DNA of 64,000 nt from Gammaproteobacteria bacterium BRH_c0 (GCA_000961645.1 LADM01000011.1:32718-96717); one strand, 5' to 3'; positions 1-10,028 are shown, numbered from the stretch's first letter. Notes: a model not told the origin generated them from the sequence alone. A program made the numbers and translations.

Positions 1-295
1 GAGCCATTTTTTGCGCAGCGTTGCCGTAAAAATGAACCCCCGGAGCGCCTTTGCCGTCGTTATAGACCTCGATGTCATGCCAGGAAATCACACCAATGCC
101 TGTTCCCAGCGCCTTGCTGACGGCCTCTTTGGCCGCAAAGCGCTTGGCCAGATGGCAGGCCGGGCTGTGCGCTTGCTGAAAATGGCTAAACTCGGTGGGG
201 CTCAGAATACGCTGAGCAAAGCGCTCTCCCCGTTTATCCAGCGCACTTTCTATGCGGGAAATTTTCACCATATCAGTGCCGATACCACAGATCAT
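1..295 (-). CDS. acpS: Holo-[acyl-carrier-protein] synthase, 3' end cut by window edge
   Basis: AcpS moves 4'-phosphopantetheine from CoA to the serine of acyl carrier protein in the cytoplasm. About 98 N-terminal residues of a usual ~125 are present. They begin [17 protein letters not shown], with the catalytic-metal Asp in GIGTD, and contain the second signature FAAKEAVSKALGTGIG near residues 53-68. The start at 295 overlaps the recO stop by 4 bp (ATGA), so it is the next gene of the lepA-recO operon. In many gammaproteobacteria pdxJ sits between recO and acpS; here it does not. The C-terminus lies outside the window. Confidence 0.93.
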   Translation of the reverse strand, partial: MICGIGTDMVKISRIESALDKRGERFAQRILSPTEFSHFQQAHSPACHLAKRFAAKEAVSKALGTGIGVISWHDIEVYNDGKGAPGVHFYGNAAQKMA

Positions 296-1014
296 GGCGC
301 AGAACTCTTGACGCGGCCAGCGGCAATACCCTGAAACAGCTCCCGGCTGTGCAGGGGTTTGTTGCCTAGATAAGGCTCCAGTGCCAGCCGTGTCAGCTGT
401 TTTGCCGAACGCAGCACCCCCACATCGGCAAATTCCCAGCGGCAGATAGCCAACAGGTGCTCTCCTGAAAAAATTGCGAGCCCCTTGTTACCAGGCCGGT
501 GCAGCACCACACCCTCCCCGGGATAGAACACATAGCGTTGATCAGGTTCGACGCTTGCACCGCTTTCCATATCAACATCAAGCTGCAAACCGTAACCAAG
601 GTCATCCAGCAAGGCCAGCTCAAACAGTCGCAAGACGGGTTCAATTTCGCTCGCCTCGGCAAGAATCTCCAGGGTCTTGGCGTAGCGTTCAAACAAATGA
701 CTGTGGGATTCATGCTCGTGTAGCAGGCGAATCAGCAATTCATTGAGATAGAGACCCACATAGAGTCTGCTGCCACTGAGAGACAAGGCCGGCCGCAGCA
801 GTTCAACATCACTTAAGCTTTTCAGATCAGACTTGCCGCGCCAGCGAATGCGCAGGGGCACAAAGGGCCGCAACAGATTGCCACTGCGGGACTGGCGACT
901 GGCACGGCTGACGGCATTGAAGCGACCGCTGGCGCTGGAAAACAGGGTTACCAGCTGGCTGGTTTCCCGAAAGGGACGCGCATGCAAAACGTAAGCTACG
1001 TCATCAGTTATCAT
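292..1014 (-). CDS. recO: DNA repair protein RecO
   Basis: RecO works with RecR to load RecA on SSB-coated gaps. The 240-residue product has the family length. It starts with an OB-fold segment ([20 protein letters not shown]) followed by the helical part containing [19 protein letters not shown]. The start at 1014 overlaps the era stop by 11 bp, and its own stop overlaps acpS by 4 bp, which implies translational coupling along the operon. No zinc-binding cysteine cluster is visible, as in enteric RecO. Identity rests on sequence character plus the conserved rnc-era-recO order. Confidence 0.93.
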   Translation of the reverse strand: MITDDVAYVLHARPFRETSQLVTLFSSASGRFNAVSRASRQSRSGNLLRPFVPLRIRWRGKSDLKSLSDVELLRPALSLSGSRLYVGLYLNELLIRLLHEHESHSHLFERYAKTLEILAEASEIEPVLRLFELALLDDLGYGLQLDVDMESGASVEPDQRYVFYPGEGVVLHRPGNKGLAIFSGEHLLAICRWEFADVGVLRSAKQLTRLALEPYLGNKPLHSRELFQGIAAGRVKSSAP

Positions 1015-1903
1015 GGTAGCCGAGACTTTTCAGAGCGCGCTCATCGTCCGACCAGCCAGCACGCACCTTGACCCACAGCTTGAGCATGATTTTGCTGTCG
1101 AACAGTTTTTCCATATCGACGCGGGCCTGCTGGCCGATTTTCTTCAGCCGTGCGCCTTTTTCACCAATAATGATTTTCTTCTGGCCGTCGCGCTCCACCA
1201 GGATCAATGCGCTGATATGCAGTATTTTTTCTTCCCGTCGCCACTCTTCAATTTCAACAGTGACTTCATAGGGCACTTCAGCACCGAGCTGGCGGGTAAT
1301 TTTCTCCCGGACAATTTCTGCCGCCAGAAAACGCTCACTTTTATCGGTAATCTGGTCATCGGGAAAAAAGTAAAAACCTTCGGGAATATAGCCGCGAATA
1401 GTCGTGCGCAGCACATCAAGGTTCTTGCCGTACAGTGCCGATACCGGAACGATATCTGCCTTGGGGAGCAATTCGGCAATAAGCTTCAGCTGAGGCAGCA
1501 GCGCATCCTTTTCATCAACCCGGTCGACCTTGTTGACCGCGACAATCACTGGCACATCAACCTGAGCAAGTCGTTCGACGACGGCAGCATCGGCCTCGGT
1601 CCACTTATCCTGGTCGACGACGAAAACCACAACATCGACATCGGCAATCGCCTGGCCTGCAGCCCTGTTCATGTAGCGGTTAAGGGCTTTGGTTTGCCCG
1701 GAATGCAATCCGGGAGTATCGACAAAAATGATCTGGCAATCATCCTCGGTAAGAATACCCAGCACATTATGGCGAGTGGTTTGCGGTTTGCGGGAGGTGA
1801 TACTGAGTTTGAAGCCCAGCAGGTGGTTGAGCAATGTAGACTTGCCCACATTGGGGCGCCCGACAATGGCAACATAGCCACAGTAATTCTTGGTGTCAGT
1901 CAT
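1004..1903 (-). CDS. era: GTPase Era
   Basis: Era is an essential Ras-like GTPase that binds the 3' end of 16S rRNA during 30S maturation. The 299-residue protein carries G1 GRPNVGKST (about 16-24), G3 DTPGLH, G4 NKVD and a C-terminal KH domain with [16 protein letters not shown] chose the ATG at 1903 because [18 protein letters not shown] fits the family N-terminus. The same frame stays open upstream to 2401, but that extension only reads rnc out of frame. It overlaps rnc by 8 bp and recO by 11 bp. Confidence 0.96.
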   Translation of the reverse strand: MTDTKNYCGYVAIVGRPNVGKSTLLNHLLGFKLSITSRKPQTTRHNVLGILTEDDCQIIFVDTPGLHSGQTKALNRYMNRAAGQAIADVDVVVFVVDQDKWTEADAAVVERLAQVDVPVIVAVNKVDRVDEKDALLPQLKLIAELLPKADIVPVSALYGKNLDVLRTTIRGYIPEGFYFFPDDQITDKSERFLAAEIVREKITRQLGAEVPYEVTVEIEEWRREEKILHISALILVERDGQKKIIIGEKGARLKKIGQQARVDMEKLFDSKIMLKLWVKVRAGWSDDERALKSLGYHDN

Positions 1904-2582
1904 TTGAGACTCGCATGATAAGTGACAGTGCATGCTCCGCAGCGCGCTTTTCGGCTTTTTTTCGACTCGAAGCCTTGGCCGAAATGGCCTCATCAATACC
2001 GGGAACAGTGCAGGAAATGGTAAAAATCTGGTTGTGGGGGTCACCCTCGGTACACACCACATCATAGACAGGCAGCGCCAGCCCCCTGCTCTGCAGGTAT
2101 TCCTGCAAGCGGGTTTTGGCATCTTTTTCATCACTGTTGAGGGACAGGGCGTCAAGCCGATCGCCAAACCAGTCAAGGATCTTCTGGCGGCAGGTATCGA
2201 GGCCTGATTCAAGATAGATACCACCGATAATGGCTTCCAGTGCATCGGCGAGAATCGACTCACGGCGGTGACCGCCACTTTTGAGTTCCCCGCCACCGAG
2301 ATTAAGACAGCTCCCCAGCTCCAGTTGCTGGGCCACTTTGGCCAGGGTGTTGCCCTTAACCAGTGAAGAGCGCATTCGGGTGAGTTCACCCTCTGATGCA
2401 TCGGGAAAGCGTTCGTAAAGCCAGCTGGCCATCACTACACTGAGTACCGCATCGCCGAGAAACTCCAGGCGTTCATTGTTCACTGCGCCGGCGCTGCGGT
2501 GAGTTAGGGCCTGGGCAAAGAGTTCAGGGCGGAGAAAGGTGTATCCCAGGCGCGATGAAAGACGTTGCAGGGACAGGGTCAT
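1896..2582 (-). CDS. rnc: Ribonuclease III
   Basis: RNase III cleaves double-stranded RNA in rRNA precursors and mRNAs. The 228-residue product has the catalytic signature [13 protein letters not shown] (about residues 35-47), further acidic metal-site residues in the segment [15 protein letters not shown], and a C-terminal dsRNA-binding domain ending in [14 protein letters not shown]. The start at 2582 overlaps the upstream DUF4845 stop by 1 bp and the stop overlaps era by 8 bp. Length and operon position (lepB-rnc-era) match the family. Confidence 0.97.
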   Translation of the reverse strand: MTLSLQRLSSRLGYTFLRPELFAQALTHRSAGAVNNERLEFLGDAVLSVVMASWLYERFPDASEGELTRMRSSLVKGNTLAKVAQQLELGSCLNLGGGELKSGGHRRESILADALEAIIGGIYLESGLDTCRQKILDWFGDRLDALSLNSDEKDAKTRLQEYLQSRGLALPVYDVVCTEGDPHNQIFTISCTVPGIDEAISAKASSRKKAEKRAAEHALSLIMRVSND

Positions 2583-2950
2583 CAGCGCTGGGATGAGTGG
2601 AGGTGGTTTTCGAAAGTGACCACCACATCGAGATTGCCGAGGAAATTAACCCGTTTCTCGTAGTCTACCTTGATCAGGGTGCCGTCCTTGGGTCGCTCAA
2701 TTTTCACCGTACTTCGTTTGATGTCACGCACATTGTTGATCGTAAAATAGTTGAAGAGCTTTTTCATGATTTCGGCATCATCCATTTTGTGGAACTGTTC
2801 TCCACGCATCGACTCCATGGCCGCGCCGACAAAATAGTTATCCAGATACAAGGGGCCAACCCGGAACAGGGCGAGCAGGAAAAATCCGCCTATAGAAAGA
2901 ACGGTGAGCAGGCTGAGAGAAGACATACCCCGTTGCAGATAAGCTTTCAT
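2582..2950 (-). CDS. DUF4845 single-pass membrane protein between lepB and rnc
   Basis: The 122-residue protein starts MKAYLQRGMSSLSLLTVL and has one hydrophobic segment at about residues 9-30, followed by an extracytoplasmic domain (VGPLYLDNYFVGAAMESMRG). It matches the DUF4845 family commonly encoded between lepB and rnc in gammaproteobacteria. Its function is unknown; context suggests a link to protein export or envelope maintenance, which is only inference. The start at 2950 is chosen because the upstream in-frame extension overlaps lepB. Its stop overlaps rnc by 1 bp. Confidence 0.82.
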   Translation of the reverse strand: MKAYLQRGMSSLSLLTVLSIGGFFLLALFRVGPLYLDNYFVGAAMESMRGEQFHKMDDAEIMKKLFNYFTINNVRDIKRSTVKIERPKDGTLIKVDYEKRVNFLGNLDVVVTFENHLHSSQR

Positions 2951-2975
2951 GGCTCTGACTCCTGTGCAACTGTCG

Positions 2976-3728
2976 TTATTGAATTTTTCCAGCCCTGTCA
3001 AAACCCGGCAGGCTGAACAGATCATCCCAATGCATCCAGATGGCAAATGCCTTGCCGACAATATTCTCTTCCGGAACAGAACCCCAGACCCGGCTGTCAC
3101 TGCTGTTGTCGCGGTTGTCGCCCATCATGAAGTAATGGCCCGCTGGCACGACCACCGAAACCCTGCGCCCGAGGCGACCCGGAACCCGATGTTTGCGAAT
3201 CAGGTGCGACTCGCCCTCTATGCTTTCCTCTACAATATCATAGCCGTAACCGGCAAGACTGGGGCCGGAAAGTCGCTTTTGCTGGATTTTTTCGCCATTC
3301 ACGAACAGCTGGTTGTCGAACAGCTGCACATGGTCACCGGGCAAGCCAATCACCCGCTTGATAAAATAGCGCGGATCATCGGGCGGAAAAAAGACCATCA
3401 CATCGCCCCGTTCCGGTTCGCCGATATCCACAATCTTGGCCTGGGTGACCGGCATCCGCAGGCCGTAGGCAAACTTGTTGACGAGGATAAAATCCCCCAC
3501 CTGGAGTGTCGGCACCATGGATGCGGAGGGAATCTGAAAGGGTTCGACAATGAACGACCGCAACACCAGCACCACAAACAGGACAGGAAAGAACGGCGCT
3601 GTATATTCAACATAAAATGGCGCCGGGGCTTCGCCGCGCAGCCTGCGCAGCAGCAGCTTGTCCAACAACCACATCAGGCCACTGACCAGGGTCAGTATCA
3701 CCAGAACAAGCGGGAAATTAATATCCAT
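2976..3728 (-). CDS. lepB: Signal peptidase I
   Basis: LepB removes signal peptides from exported preproteins at the outer face of the inner membrane. The 250-residue protein has two N-terminal membrane segments (about 5-22 and 45-63). The catalytic Ser is in QIPSASMVPTL, and the catalytic Lys region is RYFIKRVIGLPGDHV. The late conserved box GDNRDNSSDSR (about 203-213) is intact. It lies 4 bp downstream of lepA, the usual pairing. Confidence 0.97.
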   Translation of the reverse strand: MDINFPLVLVILTLVSGLMWLLDKLLLRRLRGEAPAPFYVEYTAPFFPVLFVVLVLRSFIVEPFQIPSASMVPTLQVGDFILVNKFAYGLRMPVTQAKIVDIGEPERGDVMVFFPPDDPRYFIKRVIGLPGDHVQLFDNQLFVNGEKIQQKRLSGPSLAGYGYDIVEESIEGESHLIRKHRVPGRLGRRVSVVVPAGHYFMMGDNRDNSSDSRVWGSVPEENIVGKAFAIWMHWDDLFSLPGFDRAGKIQ

Positions 3729-3732
3729 TCAA

Positions 3733-5532
3733 TCAACCATCCGTTTTGAGTACTGCCAGAAACGCTTCCTGGGGAATTTCCACATTCCCCACCTGCTTCA
3801 TGCGCTTTTTGCCTGCTTTCTGCTTCTCAAGCAGCTTTTTCTTGCGCGATACGTCGCCACCGTAACACTTGGCGATGACATTCTTGCGCAACGCCTTGAC
3901 TGTGGTGCGTGCGATAATATTGCCGCCAATAGCTGCCTGGATGGCAACATCGAACATCTGGCGCGGAATCAGGTCTTTCATCTTCTCGGTGAGGGCGCGA
4001 CCCTTGCTCTGGGCGTGGTCGCGGTGAAGAATCAGGGCCAGGGCATCGACCTTTTCACCATTGATCAGCACATCCAGTCGCACCAGGGAGGCGTACTGGA
4101 AGCGTGTAAAACTGTAATCCAGGGAGGCAAATCCGCGACTCACTGACTTCAGGCGATCGAAAAAGTCCATGACCACTTCATTCATGGGCAGCTCGTAGAC
4201 CAGGGAAACCTGGCCGCCGACAAATTGCATATCCTTCTGGGTACCGCGTTTTTCCACACACAGGGAGATCACGTTGCCGAGATAGTCCTTGGGCACCAGG
4301 ATGCTGGCCTCGCACATGGGCTCACGCATCTCGTCGATACTGCTGGGGTCGGGCAAGTCAGACGGGTTGGAAATATGGATCACTTCGCCGCCGGTCTTGA
4401 CGATTTCGTAGACTACGGTGGGGGCCGTGGTGATCAGGTTAAGATTGTATTCACGCTCCAGGCGCTCCTGGATAATTTCCATGTGGAGCATGCCAAGGAA
4501 ACCGCAGCGGAAACCGAAACCCAGGGCATCGGAACTCTCCGGCTCATAGAACAGGGAGGCATCGTTGAGGGTGAGCTTGGCCAGGGCTTCACGGAAATCT
4601 TCAAAATCCTCGGAACTGACCGGGAACATTCCGGCATAAACCTGGGGCTTGACCTGCTGGAAGCCCGGCAGTGCCGGCGTATTGGGCGTCGAGGCATGGG
4701 TGAAGGTATCGCCAACCGGAGCACCGTGAATGTCCTTGATGCCAGCCACCACAAAGCCCACTTCACCAGCGCGCAATATGCCGGTTTCCTTGCGCTTGGG
4801 GGTAAATACACCGGCGATATCCACACCATGGGCTTTGCCGATGGTTTTGGTGATGATCTTGTCCTTGACCTTGAGGGTGCCGTTCATGACCCGCACCAAA
4901 GAGACAACACCAAGGTAATTGTCAAACCAGGAATCAATGATCAGAGCCTGGAGTGGAGCATCCACATCACCTTGCGGCGGGGGCACTTTGGCAACCAGCT
5001 GCTCAAGCAAATCTTCCAGGCCCATCCCCGACTTGGCACTGCAGGCAACAGCGTCGCTGGCATCGAGACCGATAATATCCTCAATTTCCGTCTTTACCCG
5101 TTCCGGTTCCGCCTGGGGCAGATCCATTTTGTTGAGCACAGGAATCACTTCCAGACCCTGGGCAATGGCGGTATAGCAATTGGCCACCGACTGGGCTTCT
5201 ACCCCCTGAGCGGCGTCCACCACCAGCAACGCACCTTCACAGGCCGCCAGGGAGCGGGACACCTCATAGGAGAAGTCCACATGTCCGGGGGTGTCGATAA
5301 AGTTCAGCTGGTAGGTTTTACCATCCCGGGATTTAAAGTCGAGCGTGACACTCTGGGCCTTGATGGTGATGCCACGCTCGCGCTCGATATCCATGGAATC
5401 GAGCACCTGATCACCCATCTCACGGGCGCTAAGGCCCCCGCATATCTGGATAAAGCGGTCGGCGATGGTGGATTTGCCATGGTCGATATGGGCGATGATG
5501 GAGAAATTGCGGATATGGCTGAGGTCTGACAC
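3733..5532 (-). CDS. lepA: Elongation factor 4 (LepA)
   Basis: LepA is a ribosome-associated GTPase related to EF-G that acts on stalled or incorrectly positioned ribosomes and in initiation. The 599-residue protein has the exact family length. G motifs are AHIDHGKST (about 14-22), DTPGHVDF and NKMDLP. The family-specific C-terminal region includes [20 protein letters not shown]. It heads the lepA-lepB-DUF4845-rnc-era-recO-acpS string and is separated from mucD by 166 bp, so it probably has its own promoter. Confidence 0.98.
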   Translation of the reverse strand: MSDLSHIRNFSIIAHIDHGKSTIADRFIQICGGLSAREMGDQVLDSMDIERERGITIKAQSVTLDFKSRDGKTYQLNFIDTPGHVDFSYEVSRSLAACEGALLVVDAAQGVEAQSVANCYTAIAQGLEVIPVLNKMDLPQAEPERVKTEIEDIIGLDASDAVACSAKSGMGLEDLLEQLVAKVPPPQGDVDAPLQALIIDSWFDNYLGVVSLVRVMNGTLKVKDKIITKTIGKAHGVDIAGVFTPKRKETGILRAGEVGFVVAGIKDIHGAPVGDTFTHASTPNTPALPGFQQVKPQVYAGMFPVSSEDFEDFREALAKLTLNDASLFYEPESSDALGFGFRCGFLGMLHMEIIQERLEREYNLNLITTAPTVVYEIVKTGGEVIHISNPSDLPDPSSIDEMREPMCEASILVPKDYLGNVISLCVEKRGTQKDMQFVGGQVSLVYELPMNEVVMDFFDRLKSVSRGFASLDYSFTRFQYASLVRLDVLINGEKVDALALILHRDHAQSKGRALTEKMKDLIPRQMFDVAIQAAIGGNIIARTTVKALRKNVIAKCYGGDVSRKKKLLEKQKAGKKRMKQVGNVEIPQEAFLAVLKTDG

Positions 5533-5647
5533 AGTGCTTTGAAATTCCCAAGGTTTACAAGGCGTAAGGCGACGCGAAGTCTAGCGGATTTGGGGCCTCA
5601 GCGCCATGTATTCCACTGCGAAGGGAAACACCGGCTTTTGGGAGCGA

Positions 5648-5679
5648 CCAGAGTTGGCAGTGCTGACTGCCAACTCTGG
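5648..5679 (-). terminator. 13-bp perfect hairpin between mucD and lepA
   Basis: CCAGAGTTGGCAG at 5648-5660 pairs exactly with CTGCCAACTCTGG at 5667-5679 around a 6-nt loop. It lies just downstream of the mucD stop and upstream of lepA, both on the minus strand. The minus-strand 3' flank is not a T-run (TCGCTCCCAAAAG), so it may be a weak terminator, an mRNA-end stabiliser or a protein site. Confidence 0.5.
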
Positions 5680-5698
5680 TTTATCGGGAAGGAATGAA

Positions 5699-7081
5699 TC
5701 AGGGAGCAATTTCGATAGTGCGGAAGATAAACTGCCCCTGGCGCAGGAAGCGGATCAGCACCGGCACGCCCTTGGGAATCTTGGCGGTCACCAGCTGGTA
5801 ATCCCGAATCCCGCTAACACGCTGGTTACCGAGCTGAACAATCACGTCGCCAGGACTCAGGCCTGCCCTCAGTGCGGCAGAGTCAGGGGCTACGCTTTCA
5901 ATGATCACACCGCCGCGAACGCCCAGCGCTGTGCTGGTTTCCTGATCCAGCGGCTGCACGACCAGGCCGAGCACATCACCACCGGGGCCGACATCGGCAA
6001 GGGTTGCCTCATCTTCCGGCAGCGCACCTACCTCAACAGTGATTTCACGCTTTTTGCCATCCCGGAACAGCTCGGCGCGGGCTTTGCGCCCCGGTGCCAT
6101 CAGGCCAACCTGATGGGGCAGGTCCCCGGATTCGTCAATGTCTCTGCCATTGAAGCGGACGATGACATCACCGGGCTTGAGTCCTGATTTCTCGGCGGGG
6201 CTGTCAGGCACCACCTGGGCAACCAGCGCACCGTAGGCTTTATCAAGACCGAGGGAGCTGGCCAGGGCCTTGTCTACATCCTGGATATAAACACCGAGCC
6301 AGCCGCGCACCACTTTGCCCTTGTCCTTTAACTGCTCGACTACATCAATGGCAACACTGATGGGAATCGCAAAGGAGAGGCCAATCGAACCGCCGCTGCG
6401 GGTATAGATCTGGGAATTGATGCCCACCACTTCGCCCTTCAGGTTGAACAGGGGACCACCGGAATTGCCTGGGTTGATGGCCACATCACTTTGAATAAAG
6501 GGTACGTAGTTTTCGCCTTTCTGGGTCGGCAGGCTGCGGCCCATGGCGCTGACGATACCCACGCTGGCGGAGTAATCCAGGCCAAAGGGCGAGCCGATGG
6601 CCACTACCCATTCACCCACCCGCAGCTGGTTGGGTTGAGCCAACTTGACCACTGGCAGCTCCTTGGCGTCAATCTTCAGCAACGCCAGATCCGAGCGGGG
6701 ATCCTTGCCGATGACTTCGGCATTGAATTCGCGGCGATCAATCAGGCGGACTGTGATCTCGCTGGCGCCATCAACCACATGGTTGTTAGTGAGGACATAG
6801 CCATCGTCGGAAATAATAAAACCCGAGCCCATGGAATAGGCATTGCGTTCCGGCACTCCCTGCTGCTCGAACAGCTCACGGAATATCTCCGGCACCTGCT
6901 GGCCTGGCGGCAGCGACATACGGCCACCCCCCACCTTCTGCACAGTGTTGATCTTCACCACTGCCGGTGACGTTTCTTCAATAAGATCGGCAAAATCAGG
7001 GAGACTCCCTTGTGCTTGTGCCTCGACCAGACCCACCTGAAACAACAGTACCAACCAAAGCAATGACAGTTTATGCAGCAT
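5699..7081 (-). CDS. mucD: Periplasmic serine protease MucD/DegP type
   Basis: HtrA-family protease and chaperone that degrades misfolded periplasmic proteins and dampens AlgU signalling. The 460-residue protein has a signal peptide (residues 1-23, cleavage near VEAQA). The trypsin-like domain carries the catalytic triad in TNNHVV, SDLALL and GNSGGP, and two PDZ domains follow (about 265-350 and 370-455). Length is typical of MucD/DegP. It is the last gene of the rpoE-mucABCD series, 19 bp after the rseC stop. Confidence 0.96.
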   Translation of the reverse strand: MLHKLSLLWLVLLFQVGLVEAQAQGSLPDFADLIEETSPAVVKINTVQKVGGGRMSLPPGQQVPEIFRELFEQQGVPERNAYSMGSGFIISDDGYVLTNNHVVDGASEITVRLIDRREFNAEVIGKDPRSDLALLKIDAKELPVVKLAQPNQLRVGEWVVAIGSPFGLDYSASVGIVSAMGRSLPTQKGENYVPFIQSDVAINPGNSGGPLFNLKGEVVGINSQIYTRSGGSIGLSFAIPISVAIDVVEQLKDKGKVVRGWLGVYIQDVDKALASSLGLDKAYGALVAQVVPDSPAEKSGLKPGDVIVRFNGRDIDESGDLPHQVGLMAPGRKARAELFRDGKKREITVEVGALPEDEATLADVGPGGDVLGLVVQPLDQETSTALGVRGGVIIESVAPDSAALRAGLSPGDVIVQLGNQRVSGIRDYQLVTAKIPKGVPVLIRFLRQGQFIFRTIEIAP

Positions 7082-7100
7082 TTTTCTACTCGCTCTTACA

Positions 7101-7553
7101 CTAGTTGACGGAAAGGAATTCTTCGCTCAGCAGAACCGGTTGCAGCCGGGGATTATCACGGCTGCGCCAGGAAAAATAGCGAACCGCCAAGCTGCCCATC
7201 AGCAAGCCAACGACCCCGGCAGCAACACTGGCAGGTTCACCCGCGCCATAGCCCGCAGCAACTCCAGCTAACCCCAACATCGCCAGTAACGGCACCATGT
7301 ACACCGCCAGGGAACCCAGCACGACGACATCCTCGGGGATTCCAATGGTGACCATCTGGCCCGGCGAGAAATTGCGTCCAGCCTGACTACCAAGCAGGAT
7401 GCGCAAATGGGAGGATGTCTGTAGCACCCCGGCCAGGGCACGCTGCCCGCAACCGGAGCGGGCTCGACAGGAACCGCAGGTGGACGTTTGGGTGGTTTCA
7501 ACCCACAGTGCATCGGCCTCGATTGAAACGACTCGCCCCTGCTCCCTAAGCAT
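7101..7553 (-). CDS. rseC: RseC/MucC-family membrane protein
   Basis: RseC/MucC proteins are inner-membrane modulators of the sigma-E pathway, and related proteins help reduce SoxR. The 150-residue protein has an N-terminal cysteine cluster (CGSCRARSGCG, about 22-32) and two adjacent membrane segments at about 75-125 (GSLAVYMVPLLAMLGLAG and ASVAAGVVGLLMG). It lies 5 bp after mucB and 19 bp before mucD, as in Pseudomonas. The precise role here is inferred from family and context. Confidence 0.88.
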   Translation of the reverse strand: MLREQGRVVSIEADALWVETTQTSTCGSCRARSGCGQRALAGVLQTSSHLRILLGSQAGRNFSPGQMVTIGIPEDVVVLGSLAVYMVPLLAMLGLAGVAAGYGAGEPASVAAGVVGLLMGSLAVRYFSWRSRDNPRLQPVLLSEEFLSVN

Positions 7554-7558
7554 GGTTG

Positions 7559-8560
7559 TCAGTCACTCCCATACTTGATGAATCCGGCGACTCGCTGCGC
7601 AGTCTCTACAGGAACCTCACCCACCACGGACACCAGGTAATTTCGCCCGGCAGCTTCGATTCTGATCATCTGGGCAACGGTGGCACCACGCTGCGCCTGC
7701 ACTTCTGGCAGCTGCTGATTGCCCGTCGGATCAAAGAAAATGGAGAACACGGAAAGACCATCACTGAAAACCAGCGTTTCGACGCCCCTGTCATCCTTTT
7801 CACTGGAAGCCAGGGCAAAACCCGGGGGCAGCCAGGCGGCCTGCCAGCCCTGTATGGTATTGGCCGATTGTTCGCTGGCAAGACACTGAGGGGTAGCAAC
7901 CTCCCCACTCTCTATCCGCGCCAGGACAGCTTCGGCAACATCAGGCGCCACAGCAAAGGAAACATCCATATACTGGAATCGCTCAAGCACCCGTTTGTCG
8001 CTATCCAGCAGCAATGACTGCAACAGCAATCCCGTTTGCTGGTCGACGGCAAATACGTAGCCATAGCGCAACATATCCCGGGGCACGATGTGAATCAGCC
8101 ACACAGAGCGGTCAGCGACCCGGCCACTCCCCCGCAACTGCAGTTCATAGTGATTGTTCAGCCGGTCTGAACCACCAACAGCGGTGGGGTTCACACTGCG
8201 CTCCAGATTATCTCCGGGCACTGAACAGGCTCCATCCGCGCTGAACCGCACAGCTTCCTGGCGCGGACCATTCAGGTAGTACCAGTGTTGATAGGCAATC
8301 CCATCACGCACCACATGGGTAACCTTGACAGACTTCAGGACGCCGGCGTATTCGTAGGTAAATATGCCCTGATAATCGAGCTCGCGGTTGGCGCTGGACA
8401 TGCGTCCGAGGATATCGTCAACCATGACGCTCTGGCTTTGACCCTCACCCCATACCGGCGCAGAAAGCAAAAACAGTGACATCAATGTCACTGCTTGCTT
8501 GGCCAAAGAGGTGGGGCGATATCTGTCGAGCAGGGAACAACACCACTGCCTAGGGCGCAT
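7559..8560 (-). CDS. mucB: MucB/RseB, periplasmic regulator of the anti-sigma factor
   Basis: MucB binds the periplasmic part of MucA and protects it from regulated proteolysis until lipid or LPS signals displace it. The 333-residue product has a signal sequence (hydrophobic about 24-37, ending APVWGEG), then the two MucB/RseB domains, with characteristic NRELDYQGIFTYEYAG and YELQLRGSGRVADRSVWLI. The start at 8560 overlaps the mucA stop by 11 bp. A shorter start inside the first 27 residues is possible. Confidence 0.92.
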   Translation of the reverse strand: MRPRQWCCSLLDRYRPTSLAKQAVTLMSLFLLSAPVWGEGQSQSVMVDDILGRMSSANRELDYQGIFTYEYAGVLKSVKVTHVVRDGIAYQHWYYLNGPRQEAVRFSADGACSVPGDNLERSVNPTAVGGSDRLNNHYELQLRGSGRVADRSVWLIHIVPRDMLRYGYVFAVDQQTGLLLQSLLLDSDKRVLERFQYMDVSFAVAPDVAEAVLARIESGEVATPQCLASEQSANTIQGWQAAWLPPGFALASSEKDDRGVETLVFSDGLSVFSIFFDPTGNQQLPEVQAQRGATVAQMIRIEAAGRNYLVSVVGEVPVETAQRVAGFIKYGSD

Positions 8561-9239
8561 TGTTGATCTCTTGAGGTAAACGGGCGTAGGGCAGCATGCC
8601 CTGGCTAGCGCTGGAGGAGGCTTTCTCAGTATGGCGCTTCATCATACTGTTGAGATAGGCCTGGATTTCAAGCTGGGTCTCGCGATCCGGTTGTGCCTGG
8701 GGCACTTGCTGCATGATGGTGACCGGACGCGGTTCGACGGCGTACTTGCTCTCGGTACTGGCAACGCGGCCAGCCACCGGCGGCAGGTCAAAGCCTGCAG
8801 GCAGCTGGAACTGGGGACCACTGGTGGCGCTGGAATCCCTTTCTGCCTGGGGAGCCACCGGCAAGGTGCTGGCAACCTGCTGTGCGCTGCCAGTGCCCGG
8901 CACTCCAGCCAACTGCAACTGCTGCACACCCAGCACGGCGACAGCCGCCACGGTAGCGGCTACAGCCACCTTGCTAAGGGGCTGGAGAAAACGGCTGAAA
9001 GTCGATGAGGGGGCCTGTTCGTCGGCAATGGCGGCACTGATACGGGCGGAGAGGTCAACAATGCGAGGCGGGAGTTCACGATGCATGGCCGAGGAGGCCA
9101 GATGATAGCGATGCCAAGCACTGCGCAACTCGCCGTCTTCATCAAGTTCCCGGAGCACCCTCCTGGTATCGAGCTCAGTGGCCTCGTTGTCCATCATCGC
9201 GGAGAGGGTTTCCTGGATTCGCATGCTTTTATCACCCAT
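8550..9239 (-). CDS. mucA: Anti-sigma factor MucA/RseA
   Basis: Single-pass inner-membrane anti-sigma factor that holds AlgU inactive. In the 229-residue protein the N-terminal cytoplasmic sigma-binding domain contains ETLSAMMDNEATELDTRRVL. One transmembrane segment lies at about residues 88-106 (VAVAATVAAVAVLGVQQL), followed by a periplasmic tail of about 120 residues. Starts at M1 (9239) or M6 (9224) are both possible; the second has GGTGA upstream. It lies 131 bp after rpoE. Confidence 0.92.
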   Translation of the reverse strand: MGDKSMRIQETLSAMMDNEATELDTRRVLRELDEDGELRSAWHRYHLASSAMHRELPPRIVDLSARISAAIADEQAPSSTFSRFLQPLSKVAVAATVAAVAVLGVQQLQLAGVPGTGSAQQVASTLPVAPQAERDSSATSGPQFQLPAGFDLPPVAGRVASTESKYAVEPRPVTIMQQVPQAQPDRETQLEIQAYLNSMMKRHTEKASSSASQGMLPYARLPQEINNAP

Positions 9240-9370
9240 TGGCCTGATTCCTCAGTTGACGCTGTTGCCCATTCTAACGATACCCTGAGGCGGCAAAAAA
9301 GCCCCTGGCACCACTTTGTTGAATCTCTTGCACGGTCTGACCATCTAAAGCCCCATAGGTTCAATGGTTA

Positions 9371-9967
9371 TCAATCTTCTCCCATCAGGGCTTTCACCTT
9401 CAAATCGATAGCCTCGCGGGCGCGGAAGATCCGCGACCGCACAGTGCCCACCGGGCAACTCATCACGGCGGCGATATCCTCGTAGCTCAGACCATCAAAC
9501 TCGCGCAGTGTGACTGCCGTGCGCAAATCCTCGGGCAGGGCTTCGATGGCGTCCGTTACCACCTGCTGCAACTCATCCCGGAACAACAGGTTTTCCGGGC
9601 TGTCCACATCCTTGAGCATGTCGCTGCCGGAATAGAACTCGGCATCCTCCACATCCACATCGCTGGACGGTGGGCGACGGTTGCGGGCCACCAGGTAATT
9701 TTTTGCCGTGTTCACCGCAATGCGGTACAGCCAGGTATAAAACTGGCTGTCACCGCGAAAATTGCCAATGGCCCGGTAAGCCTTGATAAAGGCTTCCTGG
9801 ACTACATCGTTGACTTCGTCAAAATCCTTGACGAAACGGGCCACAATGGCGTGGACCTTGTACTGATATTTCAGTACCAGCAGATCAAACGCACGCTTGT
9901 CACCTTTCTGGACGCGGGCCACCAGCTGCTGGTCCGAATCAGGCGCCTGGTCGGCGTCCATCCGCAT
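9371..9967 (-). CDS. rpoE: ECF RNA polymerase sigma factor AlgU/RpoE
   Basis: Group IV sigma factor for envelope stress. The 198-residue protein has region 2 (FDLLVLKYQYKVHAIVARFV, then DVVQEAFIKAYRA and FYTWLYRIAVNTAKNYL) and region 4 (LPEDLRTAVTLREFDGLSYE and GTVRSRIFRAREAI). It is slightly longer at the N-terminus than the usual ~193. Regulation is visible: an AlgU-like promoter lies 83-88 nt upstream of the start codon, supporting autoregulation. It is followed by mucA and is divergent from nadB, as in Pseudomonas and E. coli. Confidence 0.97.
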   Translation of the reverse strand: MRMDADQAPDSDQQLVARVQKGDKRAFDLLVLKYQYKVHAIVARFVKDFDEVNDVVQEAFIKAYRAIGNFRGDSQFYTWLYRIAVNTAKNYLVARNRRPPSSDVDVEDAEFYSGSDMLKDVDSPENLLFRDELQQVVTDAIEALPEDLRTAVTLREFDGLSYEDIAAVMSCPVGTVRSRIFRAREAIDLKVKALMGED

Positions 9968-10028
9968 CTCCCCTTTTGCATAAAGTCATTGTTCATTATC
10001 CACAGCCAGTGCTGTTTTGTAAGGAGCA

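Noticed and set aside
1004..2401. One long frame joining era with sequence upstream through rnc
   Set aside because: The upstream part reads rnc in another frame and has no family signal. Era starts at 1903.
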